This document shows, one piece after another, positions 9,190-17,928 of a stretch of 47,613 nt of DNA. Made by a program: the position numbers and the translations under genes. The number at the start of each line of letters is the position of its first letter. Within the stretch, counting starts at the first letter, position 1. This DNA comes from JAKSCF01 sp028279945 (lineage in GTDB: Bacteria; Bacillota; Clostridia; Peptostreptococcales; JAAYPU01), in the NCBI GenBank assembly GCA_028279945.1, contig JANQMT010000080.1, forward strand, positions 1-47,613, read 5' to 3'. A model generated the notes under the pieces. The model did not search any database, was not told the origin of the DNA, and saw only the letters and a program-made list of their open reading frames with translations.

Positions 9190-9226
9190 AGGTGACAGGT
9201 GACAGGGGACAGGTGACAGGGGACAA
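9190..9226. repeat. GGTGACAGG/GGGACAGG short tandem repeat, probable relic of an interspersed repeat
   Basis: The block consists of alternating GGTGACAGG and GGGACAGG units. After a short A run come CCTGACATC and CTGTCA, the reverse orientation, so the whole 9190-9252 stretch can partly fold back. Similar GTGACAGGGGAC motifs occur as scattered intergenic repeats in Firmicutes, some tied to single-strand transposases of the IS200 type. That link is recalled knowledge, not shown here. Confidence 0.55.
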
Positions 9227-9302
9227 AAAACCTGACATCTTACCTCTGTCATTTTTAGATTATATAAAAGATTGTAACATTTAAGATAAAATCTTTTACA
9301 TA

Positions 9303-10343
9303 TTATTCCTCTTTCTCTTTTTCTTTTTCCTCAGCTTCTTTCATTTTTTTTACCAAAGCATCAATATGTTCAATGACCAATTTGCTCTTTATGCCTGTAA
9401 GATTTGCATTTTTAGATGTAATGACATCTTTCATTTCCTCTATGCTCTGATTTAACTGAATTTTCAAATCCGGATCCGCTTCAACAGCACTAGGCTGAAG
9501 AGAAGACCAAGTCGTTGATAAACTGGTCATATCACCAGATGCAGTCTCCCAGTCTCCCAGCTTAGAAGCAACATCTAAATGTCGTACTAAATATTTTAGC
9601 TTGTACATATCCGGAGGAACCGGATTTTTAAATGATGTCATAAATTTTGGAATATGTTGTGTAACTTCAACTGCTGCATTGACAATAATAAGCTCTTCAT
9701 TGGTAGCAGAAAGAATTGGGTCTATTTCTTCAAGAACTTTTTTAGGATCTTTTTTTTCTTCAGTCATTGAACTTTGCTCTGAGTCTTGTTCTTCTTGTTG
9801 ACCTCCGCTTTCTGGCTCTTGCTTTTCTTTTTCTTCTTCTTTTTGAGCATCTTTTTTGGTATCGCCTTCTCCGCCTTCTTGTTCTCCACCTTCTTGTCCT
9901 CCGCCTGATTCAGATTCTTTTTCTTGTTCTTGCCCTGAGTCTTCTTCCGGCTTCTTTTCTTCTTCCTGAGAAGAAGGTTTTTCCGGTGGCTTTTGTGGTA
10001 AATTTAAGGTTTTTGAAATAAGAAGATCGGATAGAATATTCAAGTCTTTAACAAATGCATCTACATCGGTTTCAGACACACCCTGCTTTTCAAGGTCAGG
10101 ATAAAGGTCCGCCCAAGCGGATTGAAACTCTTTAACATTATCTAAGCTTTCAGCCCAACCCTTAGCCATAGTCTTTGTAACAATTTCGTCAGACAATTCC
10201 TGGAGCTGGTCAAAAGAAGCAGGTAAATCCGGTGCACCTCTTTCACTTTTCTGCTCTTCTTCTTGACCGCCGCAACCCGTTATTAAACCAATTAAAAGTA
10301 TTAATACAAATATGTATACACATATAACTACTTTTTTTCTCAT
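9303..10343 (-). CDS. Putative lipoprotein with acidic Glu/Gln-rich linker
   Basis: The 346-residue product starts with a lipoprotein signal peptide: a basic N-terminus, a hydrophobic core, then LITGC with the lipidated cysteine at residue 24. Two similar alpha-helical domains (about residues 35-115 and 205-340) are joined by a low-complexity linker rich in Glu, Gln, Lys, Gly and Ser (about 120-200). The domains share a pattern of a helical stretch containing W-x-x-L and P-x-L/E, suggesting an internal duplication, but I do not recognise a named family. It is probably anchored to the outer face of the membrane. A GAGGTG site precedes the ATG. It is separate from its neighbours and no function is assigned. 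Confidence 0.75.
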   Translation of the reverse strand: MRKKVVICVYIFVLILLIGLITGCGGQEEEQKSERGAPDLPASFDQLQELSDEIVTKTMAKGWAESLDNVKEFQSAWADLYPDLEKQGVSETDVDAFVKDLNILSDLLISKTLNLPQKPPEKPSSQEEEKKPEEDSGQEQEKESESGGGQEGGEQEGGEGDTKKDAQKEEEKEKQEPESGGQQEEQDSEQSSMTEEKKDPKKVLEEIDPILSATNEELIIVNAAVEVTQHIPKFMTSFKNPVPPDMYKLKYLVRHLDVASKLGDWETASGDMTSLSTTWSSLQPSAVEADPDLKIQLNQSIEEMKDVITSKNANLTGIKSKLVIEHIDALVKKMKEAEEKEKEKEE

Positions 10344-10413
10344 ATGAACACCTCACTTTGATATTAGTATTCATAGCTTAATAAAAAGTTATTCCAGTAA
10401 ATACGAATTCTCT

Positions 10414-11409
10414 TTAAATTTTATCATTTGGAAAAACAATACCTATATCTTCACGAATTTTATCTAAAATACTTATGATCTTTATCGTTTCTTTAAGAGG
10501 CATTCTGTCACTTTCAATTTTTCCATTCATAAAACACTGATTGGCTTCCATTATTTGATATTCAAAGCCTGTATAGAAAGGTTGATCATAATCTTTCTCA
10601 ATGACTTCATTTTGATTATTTTTAGTAATTAATGCAGCTGACCTGGGGTCATTGACGCTTGGCAGCAAAAGTGTCCCTTTAGTCCCTATAATTTCAATAT
10701 AACGTCTTAAATGTGTCGTAATGGATAAGAGCATTTCAGCCATACTGCCATCTTCGTATTTCATTATGGATAGACAATCTCCATCTACGTTTGTAGCCGT
10801 TAAATTGCCAAAGGATTTAATTTCTATTGGGGATACTTTTTTAACCATAGTTATAAAACTCATTGCATAAACACCGATATCCAGTAAAGCCCCTCCCCCT
10901 AATTCATTGTTATATCTTCGAGAGCTTGGGTCTTGGGGTCTATTGTAGCCCATGTTGACCTTAATAAATCGAATATCTCCCAAATGACCTTCTTCAATAT
11001 ATTTTTCAATAGCCTTTACTGCAGGAAGAAATCTTGTCCACATAGCTTCCATAAGAAAAGTGCCTTTTTCCCATGCTTTTGAAGCCATGACCAAAGCTTC
11101 TACTTTATTGACAGAAAATGCTTTTTCGCAGAGAACGCCTTTCCCATTTTCAATACAGGCTAAAGTATGTTTTTTATGTAAGCTGTTAGGTGTTGCAACA
11201 TAAACTAAATCAACCTGATCATCCTTTAACATTTCTTCATAGCTTCCGTAAGCTTTAGTGATACCATAAACTTTAGCAAATTCATCTGCTTTGCTTTTAT
11301 CTCGTGATGCTGCTGCGTAGAGTTGTGCATCCTCAATACCTTTAAATGACTTTGCAAACTTATGAGAAATATCGCCAACGCCCATTATGGCCCAATTGAT
11401 TTTTTTCAC
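10414..11409 (-). CDS. Gfo/Idh/MocA family NAD(P)-dependent oxidoreductase
   Basis: This 331-residue protein has the family's N-terminal Rossmann fold, with MGVGDISHKFAKSF at about residues 10-23. The conserved VLCEKAFSVN (about 93-102) supplies the catalytic lysine in the usual EKP-like position; the proline is replaced by alanine. The C-terminal sheet domain contains GGGALLDIGVYA (about 171-182). Family members oxidise or reduce sugars, inositols or dihydrodiols, and the substrate is not deducible from sequence alone. The start codon is GTG at 11409, supported by a G-rich ribosome site (AGGGGG) 7 bases upstream. The gene stands alone between the lipoprotein and the cstA terminator. Confidence 0.88.
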   Translation of the reverse strand: MKKINWAIMGVGDISHKFAKSFKGIEDAQLYAAASRDKSKADEFAKVYGITKAYGSYEEMLKDDQVDLVYVATPNSLHKKHTLACIENGKGVLCEKAFSVNKVEALVMASKAWEKGTFLMEAMWTRFLPAVKAIEKYIEEGHLGDIRFIKVNMGYNRPQDPSSRRYNNELGGGALLDIGVYAMSFITMVKKVSPIEIKSFGNLTATNVDGDCLSIMKYEDGSMAEMLLSITTHLRRYIEIIGTKGTLLLPSVNDPRSAALITKNNQNEVIEKDYDQPFYTGFEYQIMEANQCFMNGKIESDRMPLKETIKIISILDKIREDIGIVFPNDKI

Positions 11410-11532
11410 TCTATTACCCCCTAATATTTTAATTCATTTGTTTCAATGCTGTTATGATTATTATAAGTGGATATCTATAAATAATCTATTTATTTTATTC
11501 TCTTATTGAATTAATACCAAAAGATTCACCTA

Positions 11533-11573
11533 AAAAAATATCTAGGCTTTGAAGTCATGACTTCAAAGCCTAG
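11533..11573 (-). terminator. Terminator of the cstA-like gene (32-bp perfect palindrome)
   Basis: Bases 11542-11573 form a perfect palindrome beginning CTAGGCTTTGAAGTC. In the minus-strand transcript it is followed by a run of seven U residues, the classic intrinsic terminator arrangement. Confidence 0.9.
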
Positions 11574-11592
11574 AGGAAGTAATTAAAACGTA

Positions 11593-12987
11593 TTATGCAG
11601 CTTGTTCTTTTTTTGAGCTTTTAATCATAAACCAAATGAATGCTAAGATTGCGATTATAATACCTGTTGGATAAGCAAAGCTGCTTGGCAGTTTTAAACC
11701 TTCAGGTGCAATCATAATATAAGTTGTTGTTACGGCTGTCATAAAAACAGCAGGTAACGAACAAATATAGTGGAGTTTATTATTTTGTGCTAAGAATACT
11801 GCTCCGGCCCAAAGCACAATCATGGCAAGTGTTTGATTGGACCATGCAAAATATCTCCATATGATACCAAAATCTATAAAGCAAAGGGCGATGCCGACAA
11901 TAAATAATGGTATGGCAATCATAAATCTATTTCTAAAAGCACTCTGCTTAAAGTTAAGTGCATCTGCTATGGCAAGTCGAGCGCTTCTAAAGGCAGTATC
12001 TCCGGAAGTAATTGGACATGCTACCACCCCAATAATGGCTAACGCACCACCAAAAGTTCCCAGTAATGATAGAGAGATGGTATTAACAACAACTGCAGCC
12101 GAACCTCCTTGAGATATAGCTTCTGTATTTCCGAAAAATGCCATGGTTGCAGCAGCCCAAATAAGTGCAATAATACCCTCGGCAATCATTGAGCGGAAGA
12201 AAATTCTGCGCCCTAACTTTTCATTAGGTAAACAACGCGCTATAATAGGGGACTGGGTTGCATGGAAGCCGCTGATAGCACCACAGGCAATGGTAATGAA
12301 TAAATATGGGAAAATAGCCTTTCCTGTTGGGTGTAAGTTAGCAAGTTGGATTTCCGGTATTGCGTATCCTTTAAAAATAACACCTAAAATAATTCCGAAT
12401 CCCATAATTAACAGTGCGGCGCCAAAGATAGGATAGATTTTTCCGATGATCTTATCGATTGGTAATACGGTTGCAAGTAAATAATAAACGATGATAATAC
12501 CTACCCATCCCATACGTGGAAATCCGGTAATATTTTCTAGAATTCCTGCAGGGCCGTTAACAAATACCACACCTACTAAAATGAGAAGTACAACTGAAAA
12601 AATTCTCATTGCATTTTTTGCTGTGGTGCCGAGATAACGACCGACAATCTCAGCAATTGTTTCACCGTTGTGTCTTACAGATAACATACCCGCAAAGAAA
12701 TCATGAGTAGCACCTGCAAAAATACAGCCTAAAACAATCCAAATGAATGCTACCGGTCCCCAGTAAGCACCGGCTACCGCTCCAAAGATTGGTCCAAGTC
12801 CGGCGATATTAAGAAATTGAATAAGTATTGCTTTTTTCCAGCCCATTGGCATATAATCTACGCCATCTTCCATGGTTACTGCCGGGGTTGGTCTGTTCTC
12901 ATCAACACCGAAGACGTTAGCTACAAATTTACCATAAATAAAATAGCCAATAATAAGAGCTAATACAGATAGTAAAAAAGAAACCAT
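11593..12987 (-). CDS. cstA: CstA family transporter, likely pyruvate or peptide uptake
   Basis: The product is a polytopic membrane protein of 464 residues with at least ten hydrophobic segments and the CstA N-terminal sequence with GPIFGAVAGAYWGP near residue 65. It is the short form found in Clostridia; E. coli CstA is about 700 residues. I moved the start to the ATG at 12987 because a GGAGGG site lies 5 bases before it; the longer reading frame from 13020 covers the ribosome site. Family members CstA and BtsT of E. coli import pyruvate, and peptide uptake has also been proposed. The adjacent LytS/LytR pair matches the BtsS/BtsR arrangement, which favours pyruvate. Its own promoter region and a downstream terminator make it a single-gene unit. 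Confidence 0.9.
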   Translation of the reverse strand: MVSFLLSVLALIIGYFIYGKFVANVFGVDENRPTPAVTMEDGVDYMPMGWKKAILIQFLNIAGLGPIFGAVAGAYWGPVAFIWIVLGCIFAGATHDFFAGMLSVRHNGETIAEIVGRYLGTTAKNAMRIFSVVLLILVGVVFVNGPAGILENITGFPRMGWVGIIIVYYLLATVLPIDKIIGKIYPIFGAALLIMGFGIILGVIFKGYAIPEIQLANLHPTGKAIFPYLFITIACGAISGFHATQSPIIARCLPNEKLGRRIFFRSMIAEGIIALIWAAATMAFFGNTEAISQGGSAAVVVNTISLSLLGTFGGALAIIGVVACPITSGDTAFRSARLAIADALNFKQSAFRNRFMIAIPLFIVGIALCFIDFGIIWRYFAWSNQTLAMIVLWAGAVFLAQNNKLHYICSLPAVFMTAVTTTYIMIAPEGLKLPSSFAYPTGIIIAILAFIWFMIKSSKKEQAA

Positions 12988-13018
12988 AAAATCCCTCCTA
13001 TAAATATTTTTAAAGATC

Positions 13019-13039
13019 AACTATAGCGATATTATAGTT
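13019..13039 (-). promoter_or_regulatory. Inverted repeat over a -10 box upstream of cstA
   Basis: AACTATA and TATAGTT flank a 7-base spacer. On the minus strand the right half overlaps a TATAAT about 45 bases before the cstA start. A GTCACA 18 bases further upstream is a weak -35. The overlap suggests a regulated promoter; which protein binds is unknown. Confidence 0.45.
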
Positions 13040-13072
13040 AAATATAGAAGAAAATGTGACTTTTTATAATGA

Positions 13073-13105
13073 AATACAAAAATCACAACCTAAGCGGTTG
13101 TGATT
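13073..13105 (-). terminator. Terminator of the lytS-lytR operon
   Basis: AATCACAACC (13081-13090) pairs perfectly with GGTTGTGATT (13096-13105) across a 5-base loop. In the minus-strand transcript it is followed by UUUGUAUUU, just after the response regulator stop codon. Confidence 0.8.
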
Positions 13106-13118
13106 CACAAATAAATGG

Positions 13119-13874
13119 TTATAAATTCAGAAGCTCTTTAAACTCCTTTGATTTTCTTCTGCTGATAGGAATAGTCTCTTTACTGTTTTTCAATGTCACA
13201 GCATAAGTGTTATTAAACCAAGGCGTAATTTCTTTTATATCGTCCATATGAATTAAAAAACTTCTATGACACCTAAAAAAATTGTAGGGTGCTAAGATGC
13301 TTTCAAAATAATTGAGAGAATCTGAGGTAATAAAATCACCGTTATTGGTATGAATATTGGTCTCTCCTCCGGAGCATGAACAATATGTGATGTCTTTTGG
13401 TTCAATTAAATAGATTCTGTCCTTTTTCCACAGTGGTATTTTAGATACGTGATGCTCGGCATATCGATTTTTGATGCATTGACTAACAACCTTTTGGTTG
13501 TTGTCGGAATCATTCATCTTTTCCCTTATTCTTTTTATGGTAGAATCCAATCGATTTTCAAGTATTGGTTTTAATAGATAATCGACAGCATTGATCTCAA
13601 AAGCATTTATAGCATATTCATCATAGGCAGTAGCAAAGACAATATACGGAGGATTTTTTAACTTTAATATGGCTTGGGCTATCATAAATCCATCAATTTC
13701 AGGCATTGAAATATCTAAAAAAACCACGTCTACATCGGTTATTAGAATGGTTTCCAAAGCTTTTCTCGGATCGGTAAAAGCACCTATAACATGAATGTCC
13801 TCATAAGCACTCAGTATAAACTTAAGCTCATCTAGGGCGACTTTTTCATCGTCTACAATCATTATCCTAATCAT
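13119..13874 (-). CDS. LytTR-family response regulator (BtsR/LytR-like)
   Basis: The 251-residue protein has a receiver domain (residues 1-115) with the acidic pocket DD at 8-9, the phosphorylated aspartate D54 in VVFLDISMP, and a KP pair near 101. A C-terminal LytTR DNA-binding domain (about 150-250) contains the conserved FFRCHRSFLIH. It is encoded 3 bases after the sensor kinase stop, with its AGGAGG site inside the end of that gene, so the two are translationally linked. LytTR regulators bind paired direct repeats near promoters. The neighbouring cstA-like gene, separated by a terminator and its own promoter region, is the obvious candidate target. Confidence 0.92.
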   Translation of the reverse strand: MIRIMIVDDEKVALDELKFILSAYEDIHVIGAFTDPRKALETILITDVDVVFLDISMPEIDGFMIAQAILKLKNPPYIVFATAYDEYAINAFEINAVDYLLKPILENRLDSTIKRIREKMNDSDNNQKVVSQCIKNRYAEHHVSKIPLWKKDRIYLIEPKDITYCSCSGGETNIHTNNGDFITSDSLNYFESILAPYNFFRCHRSFLIHMDDIKEITPWFNNTYAVTLKNSKETIPISRRKSKEFKELLNL

Positions 13875-13877
13875 GGA

Positions 13878-15575
13878 TCAATCCTCCTGTTTGGGTATAG
13901 TAATGGTAACAGATGTACCCTTTCCTAACGTACTCTGGATATCTAAAGAAGTGCCATATATACTCATCAATCTATCGTTTACATTATTAATCCCGATGCC
14001 GTGTTCTTTACAATCTTTATCATATAGACTATTAAGCTGCTTATTTGTCATGCCCAGTCCATTATCAGATATTTTTATTATGACATATTTAGAACCTTCT
14101 TTAGCCTCTATAGTCAATACGCCTTCCGAATTGGTGGGCATCAAACCATGCTTGAGCGCATTTTCTACAATTGGTTGAAGAATCATAGGGGGTACCATAC
14201 ATTGAATATTGCTGTCAATATGATAGATAACCTTTAATCTTTCTGAAAACCGAGCTTCTTCAATTGAAAGATAGCTTTCGATGTGTTCAAACTCTTGCTT
14301 AAGGGGGATAAAAGATTCATTGGTCTTAAAGCTTGTCCGTAAGTAGTGGCTTAATTTCAATAACAAATCTCTTGCCTTGAGAGCGTCGGTTCTACAAAAG
14401 CCTATAATGGTATTTAAAGCGTTAAATAAAAAATGGGGTTGGATTTGAGCCTGAAGCATTCTTAATTCAGTTTTTACCAACAGTTCTTCTTGATAAGTAA
14501 TCTTACTTAATTCCAACTGGGTGGAAAACAAATGGCCCAGTCCTTTCGTAAGCTCAATATCGGAAGAGGTAATACTGTTTTCAGTGGTTTTATATAGCTT
14601 CAAGGTGCCCGCTACTTGATCCTTCATATTAAGAGGGACAATAATAGCAGACTTCAAAACACATGATTTTTCACCACACTCAATTTCTGATTTTTCTTGT
14701 GCAATGATATATTGATTGGATTTAATGACCTTCCGCGTGATCTCGGTATTGATGGGATTACCTGCTTTATGATGGTCGCTGCCTTCTCCTATAAAGGCTA
14801 ATACGATTTTAGTATCTGAAAAAGAAACCGCACTAAAATTGGTTGTTTCATAAATGATTTGGGCAGCATCTTTGGCAGATTGTTCATTCAATCCCTGCCT
14901 TAAAATAGGCAGGGTTTTAGTAGCAATATTTAAGGCTAACTGAGCTTTCACTGCAGCAGCTCTTTCATTTTCCTCGAATATTTGTTGGATGAGTAATAAA
15001 AAGACACCTGTTCCGAAAGAGTTGATAAATGCCATAGGAAAAAAAATGATTTTTACCAGAAGCAAGGCCTGGTCAAAGGGTTTAGAAATTAATAAAATGA
15101 TACCCATTTGAATGGCCTCGATAATGACAGTAAGACCAATCCCATAAATCCATTTGTGAGGTTTATTATCAATGTACTTTTTGGCGTATCCTGCAATAAT
15201 ACCTCCAATAATAGTCGATATACCACAGGCCAAAGCTGTAAACCTTCCCACGGGTATAAGGATTCTGTGAATACCTGCAATAAGACCTGCCGCTGTTCCA
15301 ATCAAAGGACCTCCAAATAATCCGGCAACAATAACGCCGATAGATCTTGAATTTGCAATAGCATCATAGATATGGATTCCCGAATAAGTTCCAATAATCC
15401 CTAAACCGCCAAATACGACAGAAAAAGTTATTTTGTCTTTAACCGACATTTCAGATTTAAGTAAATACCTTTTAATGATTGTAGAACGAGACAATAAAAA
15501 AGCTATTAAAATAATAATACCTAACTTATTAAATAAACTCCTGGATAATTCTAATAATACAGATAGTTCAAACAT
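13878..15575 (-). CDS. LytS/BtsS-type sensor histidine kinase
   Basis: The 565-residue protein begins with the 5TM-LYT sensor region: hydrophobic segments over about residues 15-195, including NSRSIG and GGPLIGTAAGLIAGIHR near 75-110. A GAF-like domain follows (about 225-350). The kinase core has the phospho-accepting histidine in QIQPHFLFNALNT near residue 378 and an ATPase domain with NALKHG and SDNGLGMT (about 470-510). Relatives BtsS and LytS respond to extracellular pyruvate. It is cotranscribed with the response regulator. A GGAG site precedes the ATG. Confidence 0.92.
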   Translation of the reverse strand: MFELSVLLELSRSLFNKLGIIILIAFLLSRSTIIKRYLLKSEMSVKDKITFSVVFGGLGIIGTYSGIHIYDAIANSRSIGVIVAGLFGGPLIGTAAGLIAGIHRILIPVGRFTALACGISTIIGGIIAGYAKKYIDNKPHKWIYGIGLTVIIEAIQMGIILLISKPFDQALLLVKIIFFPMAFINSFGTGVFLLLIQQIFEENERAAAVKAQLALNIATKTLPILRQGLNEQSAKDAAQIIYETTNFSAVSFSDTKIVLAFIGEGSDHHKAGNPINTEITRKVIKSNQYIIAQEKSEIECGEKSCVLKSAIIVPLNMKDQVAGTLKLYKTTENSITSSDIELTKGLGHLFSTQLELSKITYQEELLVKTELRMLQAQIQPHFLFNALNTIIGFCRTDALKARDLLLKLSHYLRTSFKTNESFIPLKQEFEHIESYLSIEEARFSERLKVIYHIDSNIQCMVPPMILQPIVENALKHGLMPTNSEGVLTIEAKEGSKYVIIKISDNGLGMTNKQLNSLYDKDCKEHGIGINNVNDRLMSIYGTSLDIQSTLGKGTSVTITIPKQED

Positions 15576-15882
15576 ATTCTTTCTCCAATATTTTTTATAG
15601 TAATATTATATCAAAAGGTTACAAAAGTATAAATAAATTGATTCATTATGGATTTTGCATTGGAATCATGGGTATTCCAACTACATGGACAAAGAAACAA
15701 GAACCCTTAACAGCATAATTTGCATCATTTAGAACTATGAAAAGTTTTTTTATTAATGCAGAATCTTGAATCCATGGTGTAATATTTTCTTTCCACATGA
15801 ATACATTTTAAAAGAGCATGAGAGGTCTCAGCTGAAATATAAAAATGAATTTTACTTTAGAAAAATGTGTGGAGGATACCTT
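15576..15882. other. Divergent intergenic region between lytS-like and yibEF-like genes
   Basis: This 307-base gap carries the start regions of two divergent genes. An inverted repeat TTGGAAT-N7-ATTCCAA occupies 15660-15680 and could be an operator. A minus-strand TATAAT (15605-15610) may serve the kinase gene, with only a poor -35. A reading frame can be extended upstream from 15883 to 15766, but it lacks a ribosome site. Confidence 0.4.
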
Positions 15883-16980
15883 ATGATTAAAAAAATACTT
15901 ATTGGGGTTTTAGTTATTATTGCACTCATTATTTTGGTTGACTTTGTATTGGATTTTAAATACACCGGTGTCGAAATCGGAAATATGAAAACCATAGAAA
16001 AAGGTAAAATAATAGAAAAACTGCTTGACAACGATGAGGAATATTTAAAAATAGAAATATTGACAGGGACATATAAAAACAAATATTGTATAATTGAAAA
16101 CATTTATCATGATAGTGATCATTACAATATGCTCTATCAAATCAACGATAAAGTACTCCTAACGATAGATGCATCTCAAAGTGTAGAAAAGCCGGATATT
16201 GAACTCTCAGGGTTTGCAAGAGATAAATATGAACTATATTTAGTGATTATTTTTCTTTTATTATTGGTATTAATTGGGAAAAAACAAGGCGCAAAATCTG
16301 CTATCAGTTTGATCCTTACCATCATCATTATTATAAAATTTATGCTGCCGCTCATTTTAAAAGGCTATAGTCCTATTCTTGCAGCCATTATATCATGTAT
16401 TATTGTAACGGTTCTGACATTATTCATTATCTTAGGGGTAAGTTCTAAATCCATAGCCACTATCATAGGAACCAGTTTTGGGGTTATAGCAGCAGGGGTA
16501 CTGGCCTATATTATCGGAGATTTATCCCACTATTCCGGTCTTAGCAGCCATGAAGCGACTTCTTTGATGTTCGTTGAACATGAGAAAGCATTTGATTTTA
16601 CAGGAATACTATTCGCAGGTATTATTATAGGAACCCTTGGAGCAGTTATGGATGTCAGTATGTCCATTGCATCTTCAATGAATGAGATTAAAGAAAACAA
16701 TCCGGATACCGATATGATGAATCTGGTAAAGTCCGGAATGAATATAGGTAAGGATATAATGGGGACTATGACGAATACTTTGATTCTTGCTTATACAGGG
16801 ACTTCCATTCCATTGTTGTTGTTTCTGATAGCTAAGAATACCCCTTTAATTATTATATTAAATACTGAACTCATCTCAACTGAAATAATAAGAGCATTAT
16901 CAGGCAGTATAGGGTTAATACTTTCTATTCCCGCAACCTCTGTGGCAGCAGGCTTATTGTTAGAAAAAAAGAGCCGTTGA
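15883..16980 (+). CDS. YibE/F family multitransmembrane protein
   Basis: The start is placed at the ATG at 15883, which follows GGAGG by 7 bases and opens directly into a membrane segment. The 365-residue protein has one N-terminal membrane helix and a soluble extracytoplasmic domain (about residues 30-120). About seven hydrophobic helices follow. The block SGLSSHEATSLMFVEH, and further on GTLGAVMDVSMSIASSMNEI, are hallmarks of the YibE/F family. Members are widespread in Firmicutes and no transport activity is firmly established. It is a single-gene unit followed by a hairpin terminator. Confidence 0.88.
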   Translation: MIKKILIGVLVIIALIILVDFVLDFKYTGVEIGNMKTIEKGKIIEKLLDNDEEYLKIEILTGTYKNKYCIIENIYHDSDHYNMLYQINDKVLLTIDASQSVEKPDIELSGFARDKYELYLVIIFLLLLVLIGKKQGAKSAISLILTIIIIIKFMLPLILKGYSPILAAIISCIIVTVLTLFIILGVSSKSIATIIGTSFGVIAAGVLAYIIGDLSHYSGLSSHEATSLMFVEHEKAFDFTGILFAGIIIGTLGAVMDVSMSIASSMNEIKENNPDTDMMNLVKSGMNIGKDIMGTMTNTLILAYTGTSIPLLLFLIAKNTPLIIILNTELISTEIIRALSGSIGLILSIPATSVAAGLLLEKKSR

Positions 16981-17004
16981 TAAAATATTACATGAACTTG
17001 GAAT

Positions 17005-17044
17005 AATCGACAAAGCCTTTTTAGTGATTGTTTTGTCGATTTTT
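17005..17044 (+). terminator. Terminator after the YibE/F gene
   Basis: AATCGACAAA (17005-17014) pairs with TTTGTCGATT (17032-17041), followed by a short T run. Confidence 0.7.
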
Positions 17045-17358
17045 GATGCTTTTAAATGATTGAAAAATCAATGAGATGAATAAGATTTTTTATATTGTTT
17101 GCATATTCTGGTTTAGAGTGAATGAAAGGGCATTCTAAGAAGATGGTATAAAAAAATGTATAGGACAAAGTCAATTATTATGGCATGGTAACATAAGAAA
17201 TAGTATACCCCAAGGAATTTATAAATTCAATAGCAAAAAATAAATATAGCAATATAGTATTGTTCCTGTTTATAACAATAGATAGCCACAAATCTACCAT
17301 AATCCATTCGTATAATAAACTTATCCAAAAAGAAATTCTAAAAAAGGAGATGCTTAAA
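17045..17358. other. AT-rich intergenic region upstream of the DUF2680 gene
   Basis: About 314 bases without a convincing gene. An inverted repeat with TATTGTT and AACAATA arms sits at 17260-17282. A TATAAT is present near 17311, but no acceptable -35 lies at the right distance. The frame open from 17260 is an upstream extension of the next gene without a ribosome site. Confidence 0.4.
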
Positions 17359-17754
17359 ATGGTAAAAAAGAAGATTATAACGTTAACACTGGGCGCGGTG
17401 TTAGTCTTAGGTAGTATTGGAGTGGCTTTTGCAGCAGACGCAGATACGGAGACAGCTAATACTACTTTTGGAAGAGGAAACGGTAGGATGCTGTGCGCTT
17501 CTGATCTTACTGTGGAAGAATTGTTGGAACAAAAAATAGATTCAATCCATCAGATGGTATCTGATGGAAAAATCACAGAAGAACAAGGTGAAGCATTTAA
17601 GACATTAATTACAGAAAGAATGGCTAATTGTACTGTTCCGGGAGAAAACAGAGGCAGCAATGAACGATTAGGTATTGGTTTTGGTAAAGGCAGAGGCAAT
17701 GGCCAAGGTAGAGGATTTGGTAATGGCTGCGGCTTTAGAGGAATAGCACAATAA
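17359..17754 (+). CDS. Secreted DUF2680 (YckD-like) protein with Gly-rich tail
   Basis: A GGAG site 9 bases upstream selects the ATG at 17359. The 131-residue protein has a clear signal peptide with cleavage expected after AFA near residue 25. The DUF2680-type helical pair follows (about 55-95): LTVEELLEQKID, then ISxMVSDGKITEEQGEAF and ERMANC. The tail is rich in Gly, Arg and Asn, of the GFGKGRGNGQGRG type, with a few cysteines. Members are small exported proteins of unknown function. A strong terminator follows, so this is a monocistronic gene. Confidence 0.85.
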   Translation: MVKKKIITLTLGAVLVLGSIGVAFAADADTETANTTFGRGNGRMLCASDLTVEELLEQKIDSIHQMVSDGKITEEQGEAFKTLITERMANCTVPGENRGSNERLGIGFGKGRGNGQGRGFGNGCGFRGIAQ

Positions 17755-17775
17755 CTAATATATTAAAGCGGATAG

Positions 17776-17808
17776 AAAGAGTAGATCGTATGGGTCTACT
17801 CTTTTTTT
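17776..17808 (+). terminator. Terminator after the DUF2680 gene
   Basis: AAAGAGTAGATC (17776-17787) pairs with GGTCTACTCTTT (one G-U pair), followed by a T run. Confidence 0.9.
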
Positions 17809-17928
17809 AAAAAGAATAATCTACTTATATATGCGAAAAATAACAATTATCTTAATGAGTGTTTACTTTAGCTTTAATTCTTCTAAAGGACGTTTTTTTA
17901 CATAAATGATGAATAGGGGATCGAATTA

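Noticed and set aside
12988..13020. An extended start for the CstA-like protein
   Set aside because: The extension covers the GGAGGG site that serves the ATG at 12987.
15766..15882. An N-terminal extension of the YibE/F protein
   Set aside because: A GGAGG site points to 15883 and the extension lacks homology to the family start.
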